DNA of 64,000 bases from Thermogutta sp039793925 (lineage in GTDB: Bacteria > Planctomycetota > Planctomycetia > Pirellulales > Thermoguttaceae). Positions 16,831-28,605 of the stretch are shown here, in pieces. The translations under genes and the position numbers were made by a program. Below the pieces are notes generated by a model. It had not been told where the DNA came from. It did not search any database and saw only the letters and a program-made list of their open reading frames with translations. The stretch's first letter is position 1; each line of letters starts with the position of its first letter. The DNA lies in the NCBI RefSeq assembly GCF_039793925.1, contig NZ_JBAMME010000358.1, forward strand, positions 11,044 to 75,043, read 5' to 3'.

Positions 16831-17609
16831 AGCGAAAACCTCCTATTCGATGAACAAACGGGGACCCGGTCATGCCAAGTTGGCTTAACGAGGGAAACCT
16901 CCCCCGCTTTCCGCGTTCAGGACAGATTGGAAAAGTGCACAGCCGAAAGTTTTTCCGGCATGTGCGCGACTTGCTTGTAACCATTGTCTTCCAAACAGTA
17001 CAAGCGCGACGGCGCACGGATTTTTTCTAGACGAGTTCGTACGTCCCGTCAATCGAGCCTCCCGGCTGACCCACACCCACTCTTGCGAAAACCCACGACA
17101 TGCCACGAGCCCAATTTGTTGTAGGGCCAATTCATGAAGTGTCCCTACCGTTTAACCGGCCATTGACCCAAGCAGTTGGAGCCGGGTCGGTGAAATGGAT
17201 AGTGCCACACTCGAATGTGGACGTGACAAGTACGTCCCTCCGAAAACGGACCTGACAAGCAGGTCCCTCCGGGTTGAATCTCGCTCTCACGCGAACCCGG
17301 TGAAAGTTTGCATCCCCGCCGGCGAGCGAGAAGTAAGCATGAACCAGCCGAAGGGTGGGTTGAAATTCTGCGCCAATTGCCCATAAATGAAGTAATTTGC
17401 GCCCCGCTTCACCGAGGTGCCAATGGATGACCGGCGCGGCTCTCCATCGGTCGGGAATTTGACTCGCCTATGAAACTGGCGGGGCCAAGAGGAAATACCG
17501 GCGGGTTGTCCGCAGTGCTCATTGATGACGTGGTGGCCGCCCGTTTTTTTCTGGGAAATGGCTCCAAGTTTCGTTAGACCACTGAGAAATCCTGGGGGTT
17601 ACTACAGAC
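16831..17609. other. Long divergent intergenic region between argH and carB
   Basis: 779 bases with no gene that looks real on either strand; short reading frames lack ribosome sites and family resemblance. It holds a tandem hairpin repeat (17205-17270, listed separately). The carB side ends with GGGGG about 11 bases before the GTG start. I looked for an ARG-box-like palindrome and for sigma70 promoters and found none that is convincing. Confidence 0.5.
17205..17270. repeat. Tandem palindromic repeat with covarying stems
   Basis: Two 23-base units, 17219-17241 and 17248-17270, repeat with a 29-base period. Unit 1 is GGACGT-GACAAGT-ACGTCC-CTCC and unit 2 is GGACCT-GACAAGC-AGGTCC-CTCC. Each is a six-base stem with a seven-base loop. 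The fifth stem pair changes from G-C to C-G on both arms, which keeps pairing and argues for a structured element. A third short hairpin (CCACA and TGTGG, 17205-17220) abuts unit 1. Probably a REP-like dispersed element; no other copy was seen in this window. Confidence 0.7.
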
Positions 17610-20882
<3,273 letters not shown>

Positions 20883-20950
20883 TCCGCGGCTCATAGGGAG
20901 AGAACGGTGTGCCTGTGGTGCCCTGCGAGAAGCGGGCTTCGCTGCGGCGA

Positions 20951-20996
20951 TCTGAGTGACCGATCACCGCCGCCGTTTCCAGATTGGTCACTCAGA
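20951..20996. repeat. Strong 15-base-pair hairpin downstream of carB
   Basis: TCTGAGTGACC (20951-20961) and its exact complement GGTCACTCAGA (20986-20996) form 11 pairs. A G-T pair and three more pairs extend this inward to leave a 16-base loop. It begins 68 bases after the carB stop. No T-run follows on either strand, so a classical intrinsic terminator is unlikely; it may be an RNA 3'-end stabiliser, a factor-assisted stop or a dispersed palindrome. The rest of 20883-21165 shows nothing clear. Confidence 0.55.
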
Positions 20997-21165
20997 CCGA
21001 AAGCCTTTGATACTTTCTCATCGCTAATCGCGCCGCGCTTGTGATAACTGAGCAACTTTCCAGACTGTAGCTTTCCCGAGCTAAACAAAACGCTATCATG
21101 GGGAACACACGCGACGGGGTGCATAGCCCCGCCCCCCTGTTTGAGCCCCCGTCAAGGAGTCCACC

Positions 21166-24100
21166 ATGTCACAGCCACCAAAACGCGGTACGAGCTTTCC
21201 CAGTTTTTCAGCCCGCCCGAGGGCGAAGACCCGGTTCTGGGTTGTTCGCATCTGGACGGTGTTATGCTGGGTGGTCTTGCATCTGCTTGCCGGCTATTGG
21301 GCAAAAGATCTACTGGCCAGTGATCCAGTATTGCGGATCAAGAGACCGGCTTCAGATGGCCTGGTGATTGCCGAGGTCAATCTCACGCCCGCATTCCAGG
21401 CATGCGGTGTGACTCCCGGTGACTGGCGAGGATTGCGGGGGTACCTCGAGACGGGCACTCCCGTGCCGGTGCAATTCATTCCCGCTGTAGATTTCGACGC
21501 TCAATCGAATTTTGTCGGCACGCTCATTGTGAATCTGCCTCACGCCAATGTGCAGCGCATACGGTTTCGTTTTGAAAAACCCTCCGAGTTGGCGAGCGCT
21601 TGGGATGGTAGTGTGGCGGCTGGTAACGTCCGGATTCGGTGTGATCTGGAGCACCAAGCTGGATTCCCTGTGGAATTCGTCTTTTCCGAGTCGGGCACGA
21701 CTTTCCGAGTTTCCCGCTGGGCCGACCGCGTCCACGATCGGCAGCTCGGAAGCTTCCTCCTCACCGCCGATCCCCATCCGGAAGTTACAAAACTTTCGGA
21801 GGGCCCGCTGTGTACCGTGATCAGGATCCGCGCCCGGTACGGAGCCAGCCAGGGAAATCCGCCGCCTGGCGAACCCTTCGCTGTTTACGACTGGCTCTAC
21901 TTCCACGATCGGCCGTTGATTCTCGTGCAGGCTGTCGCCGTCCAAAACCCTGTTCACCCGTGGAACGAGCACCATTTCCTGGAGCTCCAATTCAACCAGA
22001 AAGAATTGCCCCGCTGGACGGTGGCCGATCCCATCGAAAACGGTTCTTTTGCGAACACCCAACAGAGCTATCGCGGCGCACAGTGGGGATTCCTCAGCAA
22101 TGATAGCCATGCGCTGGGCATGTTGGCCGCTGGAACCGTGCTGATTTACGACGCGCCCGGTGACGATGGCAACTACATTCAGGCATGGGGAGATCGCGCG
22201 TGGCAAACGTGGGACACACCGCTGCTCAAAAAGTCGGCGCTCATCTGGTTGGGTCCCGCCAAAAAAGCCGTTTCAGAATTGGCCTCGTTCTCGCAAGCCT
22301 GGCCTCGCAGGGAAGAAGTAGTGGCCACAACATGGGAGCTCAGCGACCGTCTGGCAGAGCTTCGGGCGAAGTACCCAGAACTCCCCATCGCGGAACGTCA
22401 GCAGGTCTGGTGGCAACTCGCCGCTGAGGAGCTCGAAAAGCAGGGACAAGTCAAGGAAGCCCTGGTGGTCAGCAAAGGTGAAACTCCCTCGCGGTGGTCT
22501 GTTATTTCCGCCGGAGAGTTGGGACTCATTCTCGAGCGCACAGAAGACGGGCTGAAGGTACTGGGTCTTTATGACATTCCTCAGGGCCGCTTGCTGGCGT
22601 CCTCTGAAAGCGCGCCGCTATTCGAGCTCATCCTCCAGGACACCTTCCATCCCGACAATCCACCACGCCGTCTTCGAGCAGACAAGGGGTGGGAAGCCGT
22701 CACCATGGAGAGAAAGGACGTCATCACTTGCGTTTGGAAGTCCCCCTGTGAACTCCCTGGAGCGCCACTGGAACTCGCCGCCGTCATTAAACCCGACGCC
22801 GCGACCTCCTCCCTCATCTGGGAGTTTTCGACCCGCCGGGTTCCACCACCCTGGAGTGTTCGGCAAGTCATCTTTCCTCAGCTCGCGATAGCCGACCTGG
22901 GTCCCCAAGGGTGTGTCTTGTATCCGCAGGGATGTGGAATCGTCACACGAGATCCGTGGTCGCAAAACTTCCAGTATCAGGGACGTTATCCCAGCGGTTG
23001 GACCACCATGCAGTTCCTTGCGGCCTATGAGCCCAACTTAAAGACCGGTCTTTATGTAGGGCTGCACGATCCTTTCGCCAGCACCAAGGAATTAACCGTG
23101 GGGACCATTCCCGACGTACGACTTCTCCGACTAGCCTACGAGCATCCCGCGCCTAATATGGGTAAGCCGGAGAACGGCTTCACACTTTCGGGCCAGGCCG
23201 TGTGGCGGCTTCTCCGTGGGGACTGGTACGATGCTTCCCAGATATATCGAGACTGGGTCGTCCGCGAAGCCCGGTGGCATCCACAACTCGGTGCAAATGG
23301 CCGTGAAGACACCCCGTTGTGGATGCGCGAGCTACCGTTGTGGGCGCTCTACGGTGGGCCGACCGATCAGTGTGCCGAACAAACAATCCGCTTCGCCGAG
23401 TATTTTGGCGTTCCCTGTGGGGTCCATTGGTACAACTGGCACATGAATCCGTTCGACAACGATTATCCCCACTACTTTCCGACCAAGCCCGAGTTTCTCC
23501 CGGGAGTGGAAACTCTCCGCAAAGCGGGAGTTCATGTCATGCCCTATATCAACGGGCGCCTTTGGGACACCAGGGACAAGGGGCTGGAAGACTGGCAGTT
23601 CACCCAGCGGGCGCTTCCGGCAGCCACCAAAAATGAAAAAAACGAACCCTTTATCGAAACCTATGGAAGCAAGGAAAGTGACGGTTCATCGGTTCGACTT
23701 GCCGTGATGTGTCCCACCACCGAACTGTGGCAGAGTACTGTACGGGAGATCGTGCTCCGGCTTTTCCGTGAATTCAAAGTGGACGCCGTTTACATCGACC
23801 AGATCGCGGCCGCCGCTCCAACGCTGTGCTGCGATCCGACCCATGGTCATCCACTCGGGGGCGGCCATTGGTGGACCGAGGGATACTGGCAACTCCTCGA
23901 CAAGATTCGGCGGGAAAAACCCGTCGATTGCATGCTCACCACCGAATGCAACGGCGAGCCGTATATCCGTTGGATGGACGGTTACCTCACGTGGCACTGG
24001 CAATACGACGGCCAGGTTCCTGCCTTTCCCGCCGTCTACGGGGGTGCGATTCAGATGTTCGGACGCTCCTACGGGGGCGGTCCTACCCGCGACCTGGCGC

Positions 24101-24612
24101 TTCGAATGCGAGCAGCCCAGCAACTCGTATTCGGTGAACAGTTGGGCTGGATCTCACCGACTGTCATCAATGAAAAAGAGAACGCAGAGTTTCTTAAGCA
24201 ACTGGCGCAATTGAGATGGCTACTAAGGGAATATTTTTATGCCGGCCGGATGCTCAGGCCACCACAATCTGATCGACCGTTGCCCACTGTGAAGGCGGAC
24301 TGGCAATGGGGCGGCATCCGGTGGGTCACCACGGATGCGGTTCTCACCGGATGCTGGTGGCAACCTGGCAAATGCCGAGCGGTTGTCATCGCGGTCAATG
24401 TGAGTGATCAGCCCGTGGAGACCACGTTGATCGCAGATCTCGCGCCTGCCTTTTCGTCAGACAGGTCCTTTCAAAGTAAGCCGGTCGGCACAACGCCTGC
24501 TGTCACCATGGAAGCCTCACCAACCGGCGTGCGAATCCCGATGACCATTCCTGCCCGGGTGGCCTGGGCCTGGGAAGTGACTTCCCCAGAGACCCCGCAT
24601 CGCAGTCAATGA
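21166..24612 (+). CDS. Secreted DUF6259-like glycoside-hydrolase-fold protein
   Basis: 1148 residues. The N-terminus has a basic stretch and a hydrophobic helix near residues 25-42, so it is exported or membrane-anchored. Residues about 60-600 are beta-rich. Residues about 700-1030 look like a TIM barrel: HWYNWHMNPFDNDYP, VMPYINGRLWDTRDKG, VDAVYIDQIAAAAP followed by a Cys/His-rich loop, and LTTECNGEPYIRWMDG. Asp in YIDQ and Glu in TTECNGE are plausible catalytic acids. The C-terminus is a small beta-domain. This matches the DUF6259 family of planctomycetes and other polysaccharide degraders; the substrate is unknown. AAGGAG lies eight bases before the ATG. Confidence 0.75.
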   Translation: MSQPPKRGTSFPSFSARPRAKTRFWVVRIWTVLCWVVLHLLAGYWAKDLLASDPVLRIKRPASDGLVIAEVNLTPAFQACGVTPGDWRGLRGYLETGTPVPVQFIPAVDFDAQSNFVGTLIVNLPHANVQRIRFRFEKPSELASAWDGSVAAGNVRIRCDLEHQAGFPVEFVFSESGTTFRVSRWADRVHDRQLGSFLLTADPHPEVTKLSEGPLCTVIRIRARYGASQGNPPPGEPFAVYDWLYFHDRPLILVQAVAVQNPVHPWNEHHFLELQFNQKELPRWTVADPIENGSFANTQQSYRGAQWGFLSNDSHALGMLAAGTVLIYDAPGDDGNYIQAWGDRAWQTWDTPLLKKSALIWLGPAKKAVSELASFSQAWPRREEVVATTWELSDRLAELRAKYPELPIAERQQVWWQLAAEELEKQGQVKEALVVSKGETPSRWSVISAGELGLILERTEDGLKVLGLYDIPQGRLLASSESAPLFELILQDTFHPDNPPRRLRADKGWEAVTMERKDVITCVWKSPCELPGAPLELAAVIKPDAATSSLIWEFSTRRVPPPWSVRQVIFPQLAIADLGPQGCVLYPQGCGIVTRDPWSQNFQYQGRYPSGWTTMQFLAAYEPNLKTGLYVGLHDPFASTKELTVGTIPDVRLLRLAYEHPAPNMGKPENGFTLSGQAVWRLLRGDWYDASQIYRDWVVREARWHPQLGANGREDTPLWMRELPLWALYGGPTDQCAEQTIRFAEYFGVPCGVHWYNWHMNPFDNDYPHYFPTKPEFLPGVETLRKAGVHVMPYINGRLWDTRDKGLEDWQFTQRALPAATKNEKNEPFIETYGSKESDGSSVRLAVMCPTTELWQSTVREIVLRLFREFKVDAVYIDQIAAAAPTLCCDPTHGHPLGGGHWWTEGYWQLLDKIRREKPVDCMLTTECNGEPYIRWMDGYLTWHWQYDGQVPAFPAVYGGAIQMFGRSYGGGPTRDLALRMRAAQQLVFGEQLGWISPTVINEKENAEFLKQLAQLRWLLREYFYAGRMLRPPQSDRPLPTVKADWQWGGIRWVTTDAVLTGCWWQPGKCRAVVIAVNVSDQPVETTLIADLAPAFSSDRSFQSKPVGTTPAVTMEASPTGVRIPMTIPARVAWAWEVTSPETPHRSQ

Positions 24613-24672
24613 TAATTGCCCGCGGCATGCTCACCCACATTCTGCCTCTCTTCCTGGGCTCCAAAATTGCCC

Positions 24673-24702
24673 TTGACCCCTGGAACTTTTTCTTGGTAAC
24701 TT
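24673..24702 (+). promoter_or_regulatory. Sigma70-type promoter of a putative non-coding RNA
   Basis: TTGACC at 24673-24678, 18 bases, TAACTT at 24697-24702, predicting a start near 24709. No open reading frame with a ribosome site lies downstream before the terminator at 24932-24966. Confidence 0.5.
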
Positions 24703-24708
24703 ACGCCT

Positions 24709-24963
24709 GTTGATCATTTGGTGGGAGGTGTTATCTTCTGATGTGAAGGGTAGCCTGACGGGAAACTGACCACCAGTAAAGAAAAGGCGATCAGCAGGTG
24801 GCCAGTTTTCAATACAGGCAAGCCACGGAAGGCAGAATTCACATCGAGTCCCTGCTGGTTCGGCCAGGGAAGGCGTAACGGCGGGAAGCGGAAATACCTC
24901 CCATTTGCTCCCGGAACAGTCTTATGTCCTCCCCCCTGGGACGCTGCATTCCGGGGGCTTTTT
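24709..24963 (+). ncRNA. Putative structured non-coding RNA of about 255 nt
   Basis: The stretch is framed by a promoter and an intrinsic terminator and has no credible coding frame. An internal hairpin is strong: GGAAACTG (24761-24768) pairs with CAGTTTTC (24803-24810), then one mismatch, then CCACC (24770-24774) with GGTGG (24797-24801), 13 pairs in all. A second hairpin, CTGG-TTCGG-CCAG, lies near 24863-24875. GGGAGG near the 5' end (24723-24728) can pair with CCTCCC at 24928-24933, which would close the molecule and compete with the terminator stem. It does not show tmRNA, RNase P or SRP signatures; 6S RNA cannot be excluded. It runs towards glgC, ending 16 bases before the glgC stop. Confidence 0.55.
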
Positions 24964-24966
24964 CTT
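24932..24966 (+). terminator. Intrinsic terminator on the plus strand
   Basis: CCCCC (24932-24936) pairs with GGGGG (24953-24957). One bulged T and GGGA/TTCC add four inner pairs around a seven-base loop, and CTTTTTCTTT follows. Its T-run is on the plus strand only, so it serves the putative RNA (or the distant secreted-protein gene), not glgC. Confidence 0.8.
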
Positions 24967-24978
24967 TGCGCTGATGTC

Positions 24979-26238
24979 TCACCAAGCGGCTTGCTCCCAG
25001 AGCTCGCCCGAGGTCTCCGCCTTGGCAATGACGGTCACGCCGTTCTCGGTAACCACAAAGCCGCGAGCACGATCTTTTTCCGGGTCGTAGCCGATTTCGG
25101 TTCCCTCAGGAATCCGCACCCGCTTATCGATGATGGCCCGACGGATGCGGCAATGTCGCCCGATTTCAACCCCTGCAAAAAGGATGGAGTCTTCCACCCA
25201 GGCATAGCTATTGATGCGGACGCGATGCCCCAGGATGGATCGAATCACAGTCCCGCCCGAGACGATCGTCCCATTACAGACAATGCTGTCAAGCGCCTGA
25301 CCACGGCGCTGGGGATCAGCAAACACAAATTTCGGTGGTGGATAATTGGGCTGGTAGGTGCGGATCGGCCAGATCTCATCGTAGAGATTGAGCTCCGGTT
25401 CGACGGCCACCAGGTCCATGTTGGCTTCGTAGTAGCTGTCGAGGGTCCCCACGTCCCGCCAGTAAGCGTTCTTTTTGCGGTTTTCGTCCATGAAGGGATA
25501 GGCATACACGCGGTTCTCGTCGATGAGCGAGGGGATAACATCCCGACCAAAGTCGTGGGTGCTTCCACGCCGTGTGGCGTCCCGACACAGAACCTCGAAA
25601 AGGAATCTCGCCGGAAATACGTAAATCCCCATGGAAGCGTAGCAGAACTCGGGTTCTCCGGGGATCGGCTTAGGATGCTCCGGCTTTTCCTCGAAGCCGA
25701 TCACCCGGTTGTCCCGGTCCACCTGGAGCACCCCGAAGCGACGGCTGGCCAGCTCACACCGTTCTTTGAGGACACCGATGGTGACATCGGCTCCCCGCTC
25801 GATGTGATAATCGACGAATTTACGATAGTCCATTTTGTAAATATGGTCACCGGCCAGAATGACGACGTATTCTGGCTGTTCTTTCTCGATGGCGTAGATA
25901 TTCTGATACACAGCGTCCGCCGTGCCCTGATACCAGTTTTCGTCGATCCGCTGTTGGGGCGGCACAACATCGGCGAATTCGCCAAGTTCTCGACAAAAAT
26001 ATTTTTGCCAGCCCATATTGATATGGCGATCCAGACTCATCGCCTTGTACTGCGTCAAAATCAGGATTTTTCGCAGTCCGCTGTTGAGGCAATTCGACAT
26101 CGTGAAATCAATGATTCGATAAGCTCCGCCGAAAGGCACGGCAGGCTTGGCGCGATCACGAGTCAGCGGATCGAGTCGCGAACCTCTTCCCCCGGCCAGG
26201 ATAACCGTGACGATCTGGTCATTTCTCACGTAAGCCAT
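24979..26238 (-). CDS. glgC: Glucose-1-phosphate adenylyltransferase
   Basis: Makes ADP-glucose from glucose-1-phosphate and ATP for glycogen synthesis. 419 residues. The nucleotidyltransferase N-terminus is LAGGRGSRLDPLTRDRAKPAVPFGG. Further signatures are the catalytic region GTADAVYQN, the sugar-binding FEEKPEHP and WRDVGTLDSYYEAN, and a left-handed beta-helix C-terminus (hexapeptide repeats from IVSGGTVIRSILG onward). The frame stays open far upstream, but MAYVRND with GGAGGG six bases before it is clearly the start. It is the last gene of a minus-strand block with an amidotransferase and two glycosyltransferases. Confidence 0.96.
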   Translation of the reverse strand: MAYVRNDQIVTVILAGGRGSRLDPLTRDRAKPAVPFGGAYRIIDFTMSNCLNSGLRKILILTQYKAMSLDRHINMGWQKYFCRELGEFADVVPPQQRIDENWYQGTADAVYQNIYAIEKEQPEYVVILAGDHIYKMDYRKFVDYHIERGADVTIGVLKERCELASRRFGVLQVDRDNRVIGFEEKPEHPKPIPGEPEFCYASMGIYVFPARFLFEVLCRDATRRGSTHDFGRDVIPSLIDENRVYAYPFMDENRKKNAYWRDVGTLDSYYEANMDLVAVEPELNLYDEIWPIRTYQPNYPPPKFVFADPQRRGQALDSIVCNGTIVSGGTVIRSILGHRVRINSYAWVEDSILFAGVEIGRHCRIRRAIIDKRVRIPEGTEIGYDPEKDRARGFVVTENGVTVIAKAETSGELWEQAAW

Positions 26239-26642
26239 CGTGTGCCCTCCCTGAATCGTCTTCCGGGGATTTACGGAACATCGGATGTTCGAGACAAAAC
26301 AGTTTGCCAACACTGTTCTCGGACACAAAGCGTCCCAGGCTATGAACAGAAATCCTTTCCCGCTGGCAACGGGTTTTGTCTTTGAAAGCCTCTTGGCCAG
26401 AAATGCCAGTCCGTACTGACGATTTTCGATCTTCGCTGGCAATTCTCGATTTCCGGGTAACAACCTCAAAACAGCCGTTATCCCGCCAATCGCTCCAAAA
26501 CCACAGCCTGGTGTGGAAGTTGAAACCGCGGTGAATCGCTTCACCCCGATCAACCACTCATTCCTGTAACTTGTCGCCTGGACATTATTTTAACGGGGAA
26601 TCGCACACCTCGGCAGGCGTTGCCTACAGGACGTCAGGCCTG
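26239..26642. other. Intergenic region between the amidotransferase gene and glgC
   Basis: 404 bases. Near the amidotransferase stop, GCAGGC and GCCTGC form an imperfectly spaced hairpin (about 26610-26643) without a T-run. An AT-rich patch on the minus strand (TTAAAATAATG, about 26585-26595) could be a -10 region for glgC, but no matching -35 is seen. Confidence 0.4.
26245..26251 (-). promoter_or_regulatory. Ribosome binding site fixing the glgC start
   Basis: GGGAGGG on the minus strand, six bases before the ATG at 26238. It decides against the longer upstream frame, which would add about 105 unrelated residues. Confidence 0.8.
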
Positions 26643-28604
26643 CTAGACCGCTCGACTCACCGGAGTCAACATGTTTCCCAAGTCAAGGAACTCTTCGGCA
26701 TCGATCCAACGCCGAATCCACAGTTCGAGAAAAAGCAGCGCCCAGATGCGATAACTGTGGTTCCACCGCCCTTGCTGGTGCTCTTCGAGAAGCTTTTCAA
26801 TGGCCTCCTGGCGGAAATACCCTCGCCGCATTGTCCGTGGATGGAGAAGAATCTCGCGGGCCAGTTGGGCCAGCGGCCCACGAAACCAGTGATCCAGCGG
26901 TACACCGAATCCCATCTTTCCCCGAGTCTGAATGGCCGGAGGGATGAGATCACGAAACGCCTCAATGAGAATGCGTTTACCCCGCCTGCCGCGCACTTTC
27001 CACGAGCCGGGTAGTTTTCCTGCATACTCCACGAGATGATGATCGAGGAATGGCGGCCGAGTCTCCAAACTGTGGGCCATGGCCGCAATGTCCACTTTGA
27101 CCAGGAGGTCACACGGCAAATACGTGAACAGGTCGGCCAGACTGATGGCCGAAATCACGTCGCGACCAGCCACCCGCGCGAAGGTCTCCAAAAAGAATCT
27201 CTCGGGATGGGCCATCGCCAGACACTCTTGAAACTCTGGAGTGTACAGCGCCCAACGGCGGCAGTTATTGAAAATCGCGATCCATTCCAGATATCGTTCA
27301 CCCACAGGGAGGTGGAGGCCCTCTGTGAAACGTCGCACCCGGCCCCAGAATGACTTCTGCCGCGACTGCGAGGCCCACCGCCATAAGCGCTCATGGAACA
27401 CCCAACGCAGCCAGAACGGAAGCCCATGAATACCTTCTGCCAGCGCAATGGCCCAATACCGCGGATAACCACCGAAGAGTTCATCGCCTCCGTCTCCGGT
27501 CAGGGCAACTGTCACGTGCTGGCGGGTCATCTCCGCCACGTACCATGTGGGAATCGCAGAACTGTCGGCAAAGGGTTCGTCGTAATGCCAGACTAGTCGC
27601 GGGAGAATTTTCACCGCATCTGGCTCCACGCAGAATTCTCGGTGATCCGTGCCAAAACTCTCCGCTGCAATTCTGGCGTAACGTGTTTCATCGTACTCAG
27701 CCACCGGAAAGCCGATCGAAAAGGTCCGCACCCGCTCACCGGCCAGTCGTTGCATAAGCCCCACCACAATCGTGGAATCGATGCCCCCGGAGAGAAAGGC
27801 ACCCAGGGGAACCTCGGCTTCCAACCGCAATTCCACCGATCGCCGGAGGAGTTCTCGTACCTGCTCAACGGCATCCTTCCAGTCGGGGCGTTCCTCTTGG
27901 GAGAAATCCGGCGTCCAGTAAGGTCGGACCGTCAACTGGCTATTCTCATAAACGGCAAGGTGCCCAGGCGGTAATTTTCGGATACCCCGATAAATGGTCC
28001 AGGGGTGCGGCACGTACTGATACAGCAAATATGCGTCGAGGGCTTCCGGATCGATTTCTCGGACAACACCGGGTACCTCCAGCAGAGCCTTCAGTTCACT
28101 AGCGAAAAGGAGACGATCGGCTTCGCACTGATAGACGAGCGGTTTTTCGCCCAATCGATCTCGTGCGAGTACAAGGCGCCGTCGGGGCTCATCCCACAGC
28201 GCCAGAGCAAACATGCCGTTGACATCGGCAAGAAAATCGAGCCCTTTTTCTTCATAAAGGTGCAAAAGGACCTCTGTATCCGAGCGAGTAGCAAAGCGGT
28301 GCCCTGACTGCTCAAGGTTCTTGCGGAGGCTCCGGAAATTGTAAATCTCCCCATTGAACACAACCCAAAGCGTCCCCTCCTCGTTGCTCATCGGCTGGTG
28401 CCCGCCCGAAAGATCAATGATGGAAAGCCGCCGATGCCCCAGAGCGACGCCACATGCGGGCTGATTTTCACCCGCCAGACGTTTCAGGTAAAAGCCTTCA
28501 TCGTCCGGGCCGCGATGCCGCAAAACATGCATCATTCGCCCGAGATCTTCTTCACTGAGGGCTTTTCCTGCGTCGTACCAAACGGCTCCCGCTATTCCAC
28601 ACAT
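26643..28604 (-). CDS. Asparagine synthase (glutamine-hydrolysing) family protein
   Basis: Class II glutamine amidotransferase plus asparagine-synthase domain, 653 residues. Cys2 of MCGIAGAVW is the glutaminase nucleophile; GHRRLSIIDLSGGHQPM and the GEIYN loop are typical. The synthetase PPi-loop is SGGIDSTIVVG near residue 260, followed by GDGGDELFGGYPRY. The length and the presence of two GT4 genes directly upstream match the amidotransferases of exopolysaccharide/exosortase loci, which probably amidate a sugar acid or peptide, more than a housekeeping AsnB. Only one base separates it from the upstream glycosyltransferase stop, so they are co-transcribed. Confidence 0.9.
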   Translation of the reverse strand: MCGIAGAVWYDAGKALSEEDLGRMMHVLRHRGPDDEGFYLKRLAGENQPACGVALGHRRLSIIDLSGGHQPMSNEEGTLWVVFNGEIYNFRSLRKNLEQSGHRFATRSDTEVLLHLYEEKGLDFLADVNGMFALALWDEPRRRLVLARDRLGEKPLVYQCEADRLLFASELKALLEVPGVVREIDPEALDAYLLYQYVPHPWTIYRGIRKLPPGHLAVYENSQLTVRPYWTPDFSQEERPDWKDAVEQVRELLRRSVELRLEAEVPLGAFLSGGIDSTIVVGLMQRLAGERVRTFSIGFPVAEYDETRYARIAAESFGTDHREFCVEPDAVKILPRLVWHYDEPFADSSAIPTWYVAEMTRQHVTVALTGDGGDELFGGYPRYWAIALAEGIHGLPFWLRWVFHERLWRWASQSRQKSFWGRVRRFTEGLHLPVGERYLEWIAIFNNCRRWALYTPEFQECLAMAHPERFFLETFARVAGRDVISAISLADLFTYLPCDLLVKVDIAAMAHSLETRPPFLDHHLVEYAGKLPGSWKVRGRRGKRILIEAFRDLIPPAIQTRGKMGFGVPLDHWFRGPLAQLAREILLHPRTMRRGYFRQEAIEKLLEEHQQGRWNHSYRIWALLFLELWIRRWIDAEEFLDLGNMLTPVSRAV

Positions 28605-28605
28605 G

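Noticed and set aside
16075..16980. 301-codon plus-strand frame opposite argH
   Set aside because: Antisense shadow extending into non-coding sequence; no domain recognised.
17219..17270. Two repeats considered as a minimal CRISPR array
   Set aside because: The unit period is 29 bases with only six bases between units, the repeats are palindromic and differ in their stems, and no cas gene is near.
24709..24963. Identification of the putative RNA as tmRNA, RNase P RNA or SRP RNA
   Set aside because: The tRNA-like 3' end, the GAGGAAAGTCC-type P4 region and the SRP GGAAGGAAGCAGC loop are all absent.
24991..26385. 464-codon plus-strand frame opposite glgC
   Set aside because: Antisense shadow; its composition mirrors glgC codons and it has no recognisable domain.
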